A stretch of 6,219 nucleotides of DNA, taken from contig CAJGCN010000075.1 of NCBI GenBank assembly GCA_904501815.1, positions 1-6,219 of the forward strand, read 5' to 3'. This document shows, in pieces, positions 1 through 5,973 of this stretch. The position numbers and the translations under genes are program-made. Every line of letters begins with the position of its first letter. Positions within the stretch are counted from its first letter, which is position 1. Source of the DNA: an uncultured Clostridia bacterium. GTDB taxonomy: Bacteria > Bacillota > Clostridia > Christensenellales > Borkfalkiaceae. The notes beneath the pieces were generated by a model that worked only from the letters and a program-made list of their open reading frames with translations, searched no databases and had not been told where the DNA came from.

Positions 1-628
1 CCATTAGAGAATCAGGAATCAGCGAAACGACAGGAATTATCGGCGCGTAAAGCGTGGTAATCAGCCGATAGGCAATATTCGGTTTTGCACCGTATCGTTT
101 AGATAAGTAATGATAGGTCAAATTTGAAATGAGCGCAGGAAATAAGCTCAGCCCAACGACGTCCATAAATTGATTAAACCGCTCGATAGAACCGAACCCC
201 GAAACGAGTAGCACTTCCCCAAGCACGCAAATCAAATACGCAAAAACGCTTGCAAACTTACTTTCTTGCGCTAAAAAAACGCTACGAATAAGCTCCGTCG
301 CCACGATTATCGTCGCCATTTGCAAAATAAAACCTATTCTCTCAAAAGTGAAACTTTGCGAACGCCGACCAAAGCCGAAACTTACAATCGTAAGGAAATA
401 GAGCATCACGCTCACAACACCCATTACGGTTAAAAGAAAAAAGACCTGTCTTTTATTGTAGGAAAAAATATTTCTTTTTTTAATAAAAATTAACGCGACC
501 GCCGTCGTCGGCACAAGCAGGATTGCAGCGATTAACCTGCTCCCATCGTACGGGATCAACGAAAGGGTCAGGAGCAAAACGAAGGAAACTATCGCAACCG
601 CATACACGATTTTCCGATCTTTTGTCAT
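1..628 (-). CDS. Multi-pass membrane protein, probable N-terminal membrane half of an atypical (SipW-like) signal peptidase I; partial, 3' end beyond the window
   Basis: An open frame of 209 codons starts at ATG 626-628 and runs off the left edge without a stop. The start is fixed by AAAGGAGGAG about 8 nt upstream. By eye the protein has about seven hydrophobic segments, near residues 8-25, 31-49, 61-82, 96-119, 125-144, 154-174 and 189-207. Basic connecting loops include KKRN (50-53) and SKRYGAKPN (176-184). The pattern IFSYNKRQ...YFLTIVSFGFGRR followed by SKRYGAKPNIAYRLITTLY matches my memory of Clostridial proteins annotated as signal peptidase I, which carry a polytopic N-terminal domain and a C-terminal S26 peptidase domain. 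That catalytic domain (Ser/Lys or Ser/His) would lie outside the window, so enzymatic function is inferred. The gene sits 43 nt downstream of a secreted protein with a SipW-type signal peptide, which supports a role in cleaving it. The alternative is a membrane protein of unknown function. I am sure of the ORF and moderately sure of the function. Confidence 0.7.
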   Translation of the reverse strand, partial: MTKDRKIVYAVAIVSFVLLLTLSLIPYDGSRLIAAILLVPTTAVALIFIKKRNIFSYNKRQVFFLLTVMGVVSVMLYFLTIVSFGFGRRSQSFTFERIGFILQMATIIVATELIRSVFLAQESKFASVFAYLICVLGEVLLVSGFGSIERFNQFMDVVGLSLFPALISNLTYHYLSKRYGAKPNIAYRLITTLYAPIIPVVSLIPDSLM

Positions 629-671
629 TCGTCTGCTCCTCCTTTTTCGTTATGTTTATAGGTAGTGTTTC

Positions 672-1214
672 TTAGTTGCCAGATACTGCGTTGCCAGCCG
701 TTGCAACCATTTCAATACCAAACGACCCTGAAACCGTAGTCGTCGTATCTTGAATCAACTTAACGGTGACGGTGACGTCTAAAGTCCCGCCTGCTATAAG
801 CGTTTTTCCGTCACCCAAATCATGACTAACTTCAAAATAAGTAGGATTATTATTTTGGGGATTATGCGCTTCTCCTTCCGGAATCGTTAAGCTAACCGTT
901 GCATCGTGGACACTGTCGTTTTTAATCGTATATTTAATAGATTGCGTATCGTTTTTATGAACTAAACTATAAATACTAAACGAAGCCTTATTATTGTTAT
1001 CTTGATTAATGCTTGCCGTCCATTTCGTAGCATCCGTAGTTTGTTCTACTGCCGAAAAATATACTTTATCAGCAAAACTATTGTCAAGATCAGATTGCTT
1101 AACGGTTGCAGTACCTTGAATATCCAACGTGTCGGATACTGCCGCATAACCGATACCGCAGGTCAAGGCTGCCGCCGCTAAAAAGCTCACCAATGCCAAT
1201 TTTCTTTTCTTCAT
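672..1214 (-). CDS. Small secreted protein with SipW-cognate-type signal peptide (TasA/CalY camelysin-like)
   Basis: This 180-residue protein starts at ATG 1212-1214, chosen because AAGGAG (1225-1230) lies 10 nt upstream; a longer frame adds 13 residues that have no such site. The N-terminus MKKRKLALVS gives a basic region. A hydrophobic core to about residue 23 follows, then YAAVSDTLDIQGTA (23-36), which resembles the SipW-cognate class signal peptides (K-rich start, YA-x-F/V-x-DT). Cleavage probably falls after A24 or A25. The rest is rich in Thr, Asn, Asp and Val with alternating beta-type stretches such as KYTIKND, ATVSLTIPEG and LDVTVTVKL, and it ends ...FGIEMVATAGN. This fits the jelly-roll TasA/camelysin type of secreted matrix or fibre protein. 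It has the length of CalY rather than the longer TasA. There is no LPXTG sorting signal, C-terminal membrane anchor or HExxH motif. It is first in a two-gene unit with the putative signal peptidase. By eye it is more AT-rich than the other genes here. The secretion class is fairly secure; fibre formation is only inferred. Confidence 0.75.
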   Translation of the reverse strand: MKKRKLALVSFLAAAALTCGIGYAAVSDTLDIQGTATVKQSDLDNSFADKVYFSAVEQTTDATKWTASINQDNNNKASFSIYSLVHKNDTQSIKYTIKNDSVHDATVSLTIPEGEAHNPQNNNPTYFEVSHDLGDGKTLIAGGTLDVTVTVKLIQDTTTTVSGSFGIEMVATAGNAVSGN

Positions 1215-1224
1215 AAAATTTGTT

Positions 1225-1230
1225 CTCCTT
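1225..1230 (-). promoter_or_regulatory. Ribosome binding site fixing the start of the TasA-like gene
   Basis: AAGGAG on the minus strand, 10 nt before ATG 1212-1214. It places the start at the MKKRKL signal peptide rather than at the upstream in-frame ATG at 1251-1253. Confidence 0.75.
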
Positions 1231-1283
1231 ATTTTATAAAATATATATTCCAAACGCGCTGCACGTTATAGAATCGAAAGATA

Positions 1284-1308
1284 GTGATACTATTATATAG
1301 TATATCAC
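1284..1308. promoter_or_regulatory. Operator-like imperfect palindrome at the predicted TasA-like transcript start
   Basis: On the plus strand GTGATACTAT and ATAGTATATCAC flank a TAT centre. ATACTAT pairs with ATAGTAT over 7 bp, then GTG pairs with CAC across a 2-nt asymmetry. The predicted +1 of the promoter at 1315-1344 falls near 1308, so the dyad covers about +1 to +25. It could be a repressor operator or a hairpin at the 5' end of the transcript. No regulator family was identified. Confidence 0.45.
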
Positions 1309-1314
1309 AGCTTT

Positions 1315-1344
1315 ATTATACTCCTTACTTATTCTCTCGTCAAG
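1315..1344 (-). promoter_or_regulatory. Sigma-A-type promoter for the TasA-like/signal peptidase unit
   Basis: Reading the minus strand, TTGACG (1339-1344) is a 5/6 match to the -35 box. After an 18-nt spacer comes a perfect -10 box TATAAT (1315-1320). Transcription would start near 1308 and leave a leader of about 94 nt before ATG 1214. The match is strong, but the region is AT-rich and the start is unmapped. Confidence 0.65.
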
Positions 1345-1441
1345 CAATAAGCATATATTTTTTTTAAAATTTTTTATTTTTTTAAGCTATCCACCGTGTC
1401 AAGTGCGGGGCAGGGGGAGGAAATTGCTACTTCTTTTAACA

Positions 1442-1554
1442 CCTCATCCGTCAGCTCCCGCTGACACCTTCTCCCGCAGGAGAAGGCTAAATTACGGCAA
1501 TAAGAAAAAAACCTTCTCCTGTGGGAGAAGGGGGACCGCTTGCGGTGGATGAGG
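1442..1554. repeat. Palindromic MITE-like intergenic repeat with nested hairpins
   Basis: Terminal inverted repeats CCTCATCC (1442-1449) and GGATGAGG (1547-1554) enclose four smaller hairpins: GTCAGC/GCTGAC (1450-1465), CCTTCTCC/GGAGAAGG (1467-1486), CCTTCTCC/GGAGAAGG again (1512-1531) and ACCGC/GCGGT (1535-1546). The left arm can also pair with the right arm as a whole. TTGCTA (1424-1429) and TAGCAA (1567-1572) lie exactly 12 nt outside each arm, with GG and CC at 1419-1420 and 1576-1577, so the full element may span about 159 bp. It encodes no transposase. It resembles dispersed CCTCATCC...GGAGAAGG repeats I recall from Clostridial genomes, but copy number cannot be seen from this window. 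Confidence 0.8.
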
Positions 1555-1677
1555 AGTTTCGCCCGTTAGCAACTGCCACAACACCTTTTATTTATCGAAA
1601 AAATAGATACAAAGCAGTATAAATTTTAAAATTTTCGATTATTTTTAGACTTTTTTACAAAAACAGGTGATTTTTTC

Positions 1678-1706
1678 TTGCCTTATTTAAAAAAACAATG
1701 TAAAAT
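1678..1706 (+). promoter_or_regulatory. aspB: Sigma-A-type promoter for the aminotransferase gene
   Basis: TTGCCT (1678-1683), a 17-nt spacer, then TAAAAT (1701-1706), with the start predicted near 1713. The leader would be about 36 nt and contains GGAG at 1737-1740. No operator or riboswitch-like structure fits in so short a leader. Confidence 0.55.
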
Positions 1707-1748
1707 AAATACGAAAAAAATTTTTATCACAAAAACGGAGAAAGAATA

Positions 1749-2948
1749 ATGAAAAACAGAGTTGCATCAAGAATGTCGGCAATCGCACCGTCTTTGACCC
1801 TTGCGATTTCCGCAAAAGCAAAGGCGATGAAAGCGGCGGGAGAAGCCGTCGTTTCTTTCGGCGTAGGCGAACCCGATTTTAATACCCCCGAACATATCAT
1901 CAACGCCGCGAAAACCGCGCTTGATAACGGGCAGACGAAATATACCCCGTCGTCGGGGTTGTTGAACCTTAGAAAAGCGATTGCGGAAAAGTTTAAAAAG
2001 GACAACGGGCTGGACTACGAACCGTCGCAAATCGTCGTTTCCAACGGCGCGAAACATTCTATCTTTAACGCTTGCTATGCAACGCTTGAAGAAGGCGACG
2101 AAGTGATTATCCCCGCCCCCTATTGGCTTACTTATCCTGAAGTCGTAAAGGTGTGTGGCGCAACGCCCGTGTATATTGAATGTAAGAAAGAGAATAAATT
2201 CAAGTTCTCGGCGGAAGACTTGAAAAAGGCGATTACGCCGAAAACGAAAATGCTTATCTTCAACTCCCCGTCTAACCCTACGGGCGCGGTGTATAACGAA
2301 GAAGAAGTCCGCGCGATTGCAAAAGTCTGCGAAGAAGCGGAAATTTTCGTGCTTGCCGACGAGATTTACGAAAAGCTTTGCTATAACGGCGTTAAGGCGT
2401 TCTCGATTGCCGCTTGTAGCGAGAAGATGAAAGACTTGACGATCACCGTCAACGGCGTTTCTAAGACCTATGCCATGACGGGTTGGCGTGTGGGCTATCT
2501 TGCCGCACCCAAAGACGTGGCAAAAGCGATTGATTCTTTCCAAAGCCACGCAACGAGCAACGCTTGCTCGATTTCTCAATACGCAACCATTGAAGCGCTC
2601 AACTCCCCTGCCGAAGAAGTAGAGAGTATGAGAAAAGTCTTCGACGCCCGCCGTGCAAGGCTGTTAGAGCTTATCAAGGACATTGACGGGGTTTCGGCGG
2701 TAGAGCCTGACGGCGCGTTCTACGTAATGATGGTCGTCGACGGGTTATACGGCAAGAAATACGGCGAAAAGGTTCTTTCCGACTCGGTGTCGTTCGCGGA
2801 CATTTTATTAGATGAAGAAAAGGTTGCCACCGTGCCCGGTATTTCGTTCGGCGCGCCCGACTGCGTACGGTTATCGTATGCGTTAAGCGACCAAGACATA
2901 GAAGAAGGGTTAAAGCGTATCGCGCGGTTCGTTGCGGCGTTAAAATAA
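1749..2948 (+). CDS. aspB: Aspartate aminotransferase, class I/II (subgroup Ib, AspB-like)
   Basis: This is a cytosolic, PLP-dependent fold-type I aminotransferase expected to interconvert aspartate plus 2-oxoglutarate with oxaloacetate plus glutamate. The 399 residues are the usual family length, and the start has GGAG 8 nt upstream. Visible family landmarks are GVGEPDFNTPEHI (38-50), TKYTPSSG (63-70), W126 in PYWLTYP, NSPSNPTG (172-179, with N176), DEIYE (204-208, with D204 and Y207 for the PLP ring), NGVSKTYAMTGWRVGY (235-250) with Schiff-base K239 and R247, and VRLSYA with R374 for the substrate alpha-carboxylate. NGAKHSIF (99-106) carries K102, at the site where the Thermus subgroup Ib enzyme uses a lysine to recognise acidic substrates. 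The order of motifs and much of the wording follow Bacillus subtilis AspB. Some subgroup Ib enzymes also act on prephenate, which cannot be excluded. The gene stands alone, with its own promoter and terminator. Confidence 0.93.
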   Translation: MKNRVASRMSAIAPSLTLAISAKAKAMKAAGEAVVSFGVGEPDFNTPEHIINAAKTALDNGQTKYTPSSGLLNLRKAIAEKFKKDNGLDYEPSQIVVSNGAKHSIFNACYATLEEGDEVIIPAPYWLTYPEVVKVCGATPVYIECKKENKFKFSAEDLKKAITPKTKMLIFNSPSNPTGAVYNEEEVRAIAKVCEEAEIFVLADEIYEKLCYNGVKAFSIAACSEKMKDLTITVNGVSKTYAMTGWRVGYLAAPKDVAKAIDSFQSHATSNACSISQYATIEALNSPAEEVESMRKVFDARRARLLELIKDIDGVSAVEPDGAFYVMMVVDGLYGKKYGEKVLSDSVSFADILLDEEKVATVPGISFGAPDCVRLSYALSDQDIEEGLKRIARFVAALK

Positions 2949-2968
2949 AAATTGACATAAACAAAAAG

Positions 2969-3001
2969 CGGGGAAGCTTAATAGGCTATCCCCGTTTTTT
3001 T
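2969..3001. terminator. Bidirectional rho-independent terminator between convergent genes
   Basis: CGGGGA (2969-2974) pairs with TCCCCG (2989-2994), with a possible extra AGC/GCT pairing inside, and seven T residues follow (2995-3001). On the other strand the same stem is followed by CTTTTTG, from the A-run at 2963-2967. It can therefore end both the aminotransferase transcript, 20 nt after its stop, and the LRR transcript, whose stop codon is at 3003-3005. Confidence 0.88.
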
Positions 3002-3002
3002 C

Positions 3003-4871
3003 TTACCAAATTACTAATTTCCCGTCGCTTCCGTAATACGAAGAGTTATCCCAGTATACGCTGATTTCTTCGGGGAAGGCTTTCTCCGACCAACCGCTCG
3101 GTCGGCTTTTTGCTTTGCAATACACTTTTAAGCCGTTTATCTTTCCGAATGCGCTCGCTTGTATGCGCTCTACGTTTTTATCTATCCGTACACATTGTAA
3201 ACTGTTGCATTTACTGAACGCACCACTGGCAATTTCTTTTACGCTTGACGGAATCGTAAAGTCAACGTCGTGATACGAACCGCCCGCGTATTTAATCAGC
3301 GTTTCCCCGCCTTTCGTATATAAATCCCCGTCAATCGATTCAAAAACGGTGCTTTCTTTGTCTACGCTGATATTGCGCAAGTTCGCGCTCGCAAACACGT
3401 TCGTTGCCAACAGCTTGCAAGCGGCGGGAATCCGCACGCCGTTCGTATCGGTGATGGCGACGATACATAAATACGGGTTGCTTGCGTTGCCCATAAAGTT
3501 AAGACCGTTTTCTTGCGCCGTTAGCACCTTATTAGGAAAAGCGTTTAAGCCAACCTGTTCTATCCCGTTCGGCAAGGAGAGCTCTATCAAGCTATCACAA
3601 TAGTAAAACGCCTGATTGCCGATACTTTTTAACCCGTCGGGCAAGGAAATTTCCTTTAAGCCCGTACAACAATAAAAAGCGGAATTGCCTATCGCCTTCA
3701 AGTCTGCGGGCAAAGAGATTTGCGTTAAGCTTTTGCAGTTATTAAACGCCGAATCGCTAATCGTCGTTAAAGTGCTCGGCAGAGAAACGCTCGTCAATCG
3801 CTCGCAATAAGAAAACGCTTCGTTGGCAAGCGTTTTCACTCCTTCGGGAATGACTACGCTCGTCAAATTCTCGCACTTTGCAAAGCTTCCTACGATTTTA
3901 CAATGCTCGTTGATATTCGCCGTCGTAATCGTTTTGGGTGCGGAAGCTAAGTAGAAATAAGGATTTGACCCGTTGCCTACGTATTTATACTCCCCGTCCG
4001 TCGTGTAAGGCAGTTTCTCACAGCCCGAAAACGCCGTTGAAGCTATATATTCTATTTCGTCGGAAAAGGAAAGATTTTCTACGTTCTTGCAATTGCTAAA
4101 CGCGTCTGCCCCTATTCTTTTCAAGCTTTGGGGAAGCCGTAGTTCCGTTAAGCCTTCACAGTTGATAAACGCGCGTTCCCCGATTTCTTCCAAGCCTTCT
4201 TCAATCGTCAGCCACGTTGCGTTTTTGCAAGAATAAAACGCGCTACGTTGAATGGTTTTTACGGTACTTGGAATGGTGATAGAAGTCGCGTTATAACAGC
4301 CGACGAACGCTTCTATGCCTATCGTTTCAACCCCTTCGGGAATAGCAATGCGCGCTAAGTTCTCGCAATGATCGAAAGAATAGTCCCCTATACTTTTTAA
4401 GTTTTCGGGGAAGGTAATCGTTCTCAAATCGTAGCAATCGCGAAAACCGAACTTGGGAATACTCGTTAAATGCTCAGGCAACGTAATCTCGATTAAGCAC
4501 GCGCAACTTTTAAACGCGCCTTCGCCCATTGATACCACGCTATCGGGAATAGAAACTTCCTTTAATTCTTCGCAATATTCAAACGCGTACGCGCCGATAT
4601 GCTCGATACCGTCGGGGATTTCCAACCTTTGCATTTCGTTTGCGTCGTAAAACGCCTTATCGCCTATCGACGAAACGGGCTTGCCTTTGTATTCGGCAGG
4701 AATTACGACTTCCGTGATCTCGCTGTTTTTATAGCCCGAAACTTCGTACGTGCCGTTATCCAAAAGCCTAAATTTAAGTTCGCTTCCGCTGTCTTCCCCG
4801 CACGCAAAAAGTCCCGTTGCGAAACAGGCAAGACCGCCGAAGAGCAAAGCTTTCCGCCAACCTTTTCTCAT
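3003..4871 (-). CDS. BspA-like leucine-rich-repeat lipoprotein
   Basis: A 622-residue surface protein. The start at ATG 4869-4871 is set by AAAGGAG 8 nt upstream; the frame stays open 29 codons further, but that part only overlaps prfA. MRKGWRK, a hydrophobic core and the lipobox LFAC (21-24) make it a predicted lipoprotein anchored at C24 outside the cell. Residues 31-50 form an N-cap (DNGTYEVSGY). About ten LRR_5-type repeats of 23 residues follow at 51-285, with a consensus near NLxxIxIPxxLxxIGxxAFxxC, and five more at 335-447. Linkers at about 286-334 and 448-497 share GNxSNPY. A third part contains LYTKGGETLIKYAGG (517-531), two further repeats, and the C-terminal pattern YCKAKSRPSGW...VYW. 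BspA-type repeats are known from bacterial adhesins and from parasites, and binding to host or environmental ligands is plausible but unproven here. It is the last gene of the prmC-prfA unit, 13 nt after prfA. Confidence 0.9.
   Translation of the reverse strand: MRKGWRKALLFGGLACFATGLFACGEDSGSELKFRLLDNGTYEVSGYKNSEITEVVIPAEYKGKPVSSIGDKAFYDANEMQRLEIPDGIEHIGAYAFEYCEELKEVSIPDSVVSMGEGAFKSCACLIEITLPEHLTSIPKFGFRDCYDLRTITFPENLKSIGDYSFDHCENLARIAIPEGVETIGIEAFVGCYNATSITIPSTVKTIQRSAFYSCKNATWLTIEEGLEEIGERAFINCEGLTELRLPQSLKRIGADAFSNCKNVENLSFSDEIEYIASTAFSGCEKLPYTTDGEYKYVGNGSNPYFYLASAPKTITTANINEHCKIVGSFAKCENLTSVVIPEGVKTLANEAFSYCERLTSVSLPSTLTTISDSAFNNCKSLTQISLPADLKAIGNSAFYCCTGLKEISLPDGLKSIGNQAFYYCDSLIELSLPNGIEQVGLNAFPNKVLTAQENGLNFMGNASNPYLCIVAITDTNGVRIPAACKLLATNVFASANLRNISVDKESTVFESIDGDLYTKGGETLIKYAGGSYHDVDFTIPSSVKEIASGAFSKCNSLQCVRIDKNVERIQASAFGKINGLKVYCKAKSRPSGWSEKAFPEEISVYWDNSSYYGSDGKLVIW
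3381..3530 (-). repeat. Second NPY linker between LRR blocks
   Basis: Encodes residues 448-497 of the LRR lipoprotein. GNASNPY (461-467), then a hydrophobic LCIVAI stretch and ACKLLATNVFA, mirrors the first linker at 3870-4016. The two GNxSNPY motifs are 162 residues apart, about seven repeat units. Confidence 0.6.
3531..3869 (-). repeat. Second LRR block, five 23-residue repeats (69-nt period)
   Basis: Encodes residues 335-447. Units begin at NLTSVVIP, RLTSVSLP, SLTQISLP, GLKEISLP and SLIELSLP, and the first four end in AFxxC-type turns (AFSYC, AFNNC, AFYCC, AFYYC). The regular 69-nt spacing reflects the protein repeat. Confidence 0.85.
3870..4016 (-). repeat. First NPY linker between LRR blocks
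   Basis: Encodes residues 286-334. EYKYVGNGSNPYFYL is followed by a short beta-type stretch and the partial repeat INEHCKIVGSFAKC. It is the counterpart of the linker at 3381-3530, and such inserts are familiar to me from other Clostridial BspA-like proteins. Confidence 0.6.
4017..4721 (-). repeat. First LRR block, about ten 23-residue repeats (69-nt period)
   Basis: Encodes residues 51-285. The first unit is longer (28 residues, with the YKGKPVSSIG cap typical of BspA proteins). The nine that follow are each 23 residues, ending in FxxC-type turns such as AFEYC, AFKSC, GFRDC, SFDHC, AFVGC, AFYSC, AFINC, AFSNC and AFSGC. Confidence 0.87.
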
Positions 4872-4879
4872 TTTACCCA

Positions 4880-4886
4880 CTCCTTT
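4880..4886 (-). promoter_or_regulatory. Ribosome binding site of the LRR gene, overlapping the prfA stop codon
   Basis: AAAGGAG on the minus strand, 8 nt before ATG 4869-4871. Its first two A residues are the last two bases of the prfA TAA stop (4885-4887). It decides the LRR start and suggests the gene is translated from the prfA message. Confidence 0.8.
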
Positions 4887-5955
4887 ATTCTTTTTCGCTT
4901 GCGAGCAACGCTTCTCTGTCTGCAATCGTAAGCGCTTCGACCATTGAATGAATGTCACCCATAATAAACGCGTCTAAATTATACTGGCTAAGCCCGATAC
5001 GGTGGTCCGTCACCCGACTTTGCGGGAAATTATACGTGCGAATTCTTTCGCTCCGATCCCCGCTCCCGACCATACTCCGACGGTTTTCTTCCCGTTCTTT
5101 GTTGTTCTTGCCGTTATAATAATCGTAAATACGCGACCGCAAAACCTTAAACGCCCGTTCCTTGTTTTTGAGCTGAGAACGCTCGTCTTGGCATTGCACC
5201 ACAATCCCCGTCGGGAAATGTGTGATACGCACGGCGGAAGCGACTTTATTAACGTTTTGCCCGCCTGCGCCCCCTGAATGGAAAATATCAATACGGATAT
5301 CCTTATCGGAAATTTCCACTTCCACTTCTTCTGCTTCGGGAAGAACGGCAACCGTCGCCGCCGAAGTGTGTATACGACCTTGCGTTTCGGTTGCGGGAAC
5401 GCGCTGTACGCGGTGTACTCCGCTTTCATATTTCAATAATTTATACGCGCCCGCGCCCGTGATAGAAAAAATACCTTCCTTAACCCCGCCAAGCTCCGTT
5501 TGGCTGATTTCGATTTCTTCCACTTTTAAACGCTTGGATGCGCAATAGTTTTTATACATTTGACAAAGGTCTGCGGCAAACAGCGCGGCTTCTTCCCCGC
5601 CCGTACCTGCGCGCACTTCTAAAATACAGCTACGCTCGTCGTTCTTGTCTTTGGGTAAAAGAAGAATTTTCAGCTCGTTCACAAGCTCGGCAAGCCGTTC
5701 TTTACAGGCGTAGCCTTCGTCGTTTAAGAGCTTTTTCATCTCTCCGTCCGTTTCCGCTTCCGCAAGCGCAAACGCGTCTTGCATTTCCTTTTGCGTGGAA
5801 AGATACCGCTCGTAAGTTTCCACCGTTTGGGTCAAGTCGGATTGTTCTTTGGAGTATTTTTGCCATACGCTCATATCCCCAAGCACTTGCGTATCCGCGA
5901 GTTTTTCGGATAAAAACTGATAGCGTTTTTTAATTTCTTCGAGTTTTACGAACAT
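4885..5955 (-). CDS. prfA: Peptide chain release factor 1 (RF1)
   Basis: RF1 reads the stop codons UAA and UAG in the ribosomal A site and triggers hydrolysis of peptidyl-tRNA. At 356 residues it has the normal family length. The N-terminal helical domain covers about 1-105. EVRAGTGGEEAALFAADL (113-130) is the family signature. VHRVQRVPATETQGRIHTS (180-198) contains PAT (187-189), the stop-codon reading tripeptide that marks RF1 and differs from the SPF of RF2. SGGAGGQNVNK (227-237) holds the catalytic GGQ at 231-233, whose Q233 is the target of PrmC. The C-terminus has the usual DHRIGLSQYNLDAFIMGD pattern. The start at ATG 5953-5955 has AAGGAG 7 nt upstream. It lies 18 nt after prmC, its modifying enzyme, and 13 nt before the LRR lipoprotein gene. 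Nothing is missing or unusual in the protein. Confidence 0.97.
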   Translation of the reverse strand: MFVKLEEIKKRYQFLSEKLADTQVLGDMSVWQKYSKEQSDLTQTVETYERYLSTQKEMQDAFALAEAETDGEMKKLLNDEGYACKERLAELVNELKILLLPKDKNDERSCILEVRAGTGGEEAALFAADLCQMYKNYCASKRLKVEEIEISQTELGGVKEGIFSITGAGAYKLLKYESGVHRVQRVPATETQGRIHTSAATVAVLPEAEEVEVEISDKDIRIDIFHSGGAGGQNVNKVASAVRITHFPTGIVVQCQDERSQLKNKERAFKVLRSRIYDYYNGKNNKEREENRRSMVGSGDRSERIRTYNFPQSRVTDHRIGLSQYNLDAFIMGDIHSMVEALTIADREALLASEKE

Positions 5956-5973
5956 TCCGCCACTCCTTGTTTT

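Larger units (their letters stand above)
1215..1748. other. 534-bp intergenic region between divergent genes; no coding sequence seen
   Basis: Going left to right it holds an about 94-nt leader for the TasA-like gene, an operator-like palindrome (1284-1308), a minus-strand promoter (1315-1344), a T/A-rich tract (about 1357-1384), a short G-rich patch (about 1405-1420), a nested palindromic repeat (1442-1554, possibly 1419-1577), a second A/T-rich tract, and the plus-strand promoter and ribosome binding site of the aminotransferase gene. I saw no convincing ORF or structured RNA family. Confidence 0.7.

Noticed and set aside
1215..1253. A 13-codon upstream extension of the TasA-like gene
   Set aside because: It would cover the clear AAGGAG site and put extra residues before a normal signal peptide.
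1292..1297. TATAAT on the minus strand as the main -10 box of the secretion unit
   Set aside because: No -35-like sequence lies 16-18 nt upstream of it, whereas TATAAT at 1315-1320 has TTGACG at 18 nt.
1357..1420. T/A-rich tract followed by a G-rich patch as a structured RNA, origin or attachment site
   Set aside because: No convincing stem, DnaA-box cluster or duplicated core is visible; it looks like low-complexity intergenic DNA.
1467..1531. The GGAGAAGG hairpins as a rho-independent terminator
   Set aside because: Neither stem is followed by a T run on either strand, and no gene ends just before them. They belong to the palindromic repeat.
1767..2579. A long open frame antisense to the aminotransferase gene
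   Set aside because: Arg/Phe-rich shadow of a strongly conserved gene, with no family motif and no start signal.
3531..4721. Regular 69-nt periodicity resembling a repeat array or CRISPR
   Set aside because: The period equals 23 codons of an intact LRR protein; the units are diverged and there are no spacers.
4872..4958. A 29-codon upstream extension of the LRR gene
   Set aside because: It lies over the 3' end of prfA, has no ribosome binding site, and would place the lipoprotein signal peptide inside the chain. ATG 4871 has a good site.
5010..5933. Several open frames on both strands across prfA, in frames other than prfA itself
   Set aside because: All are shadows of a fully conserved prfA; their translations show no domain or leader.
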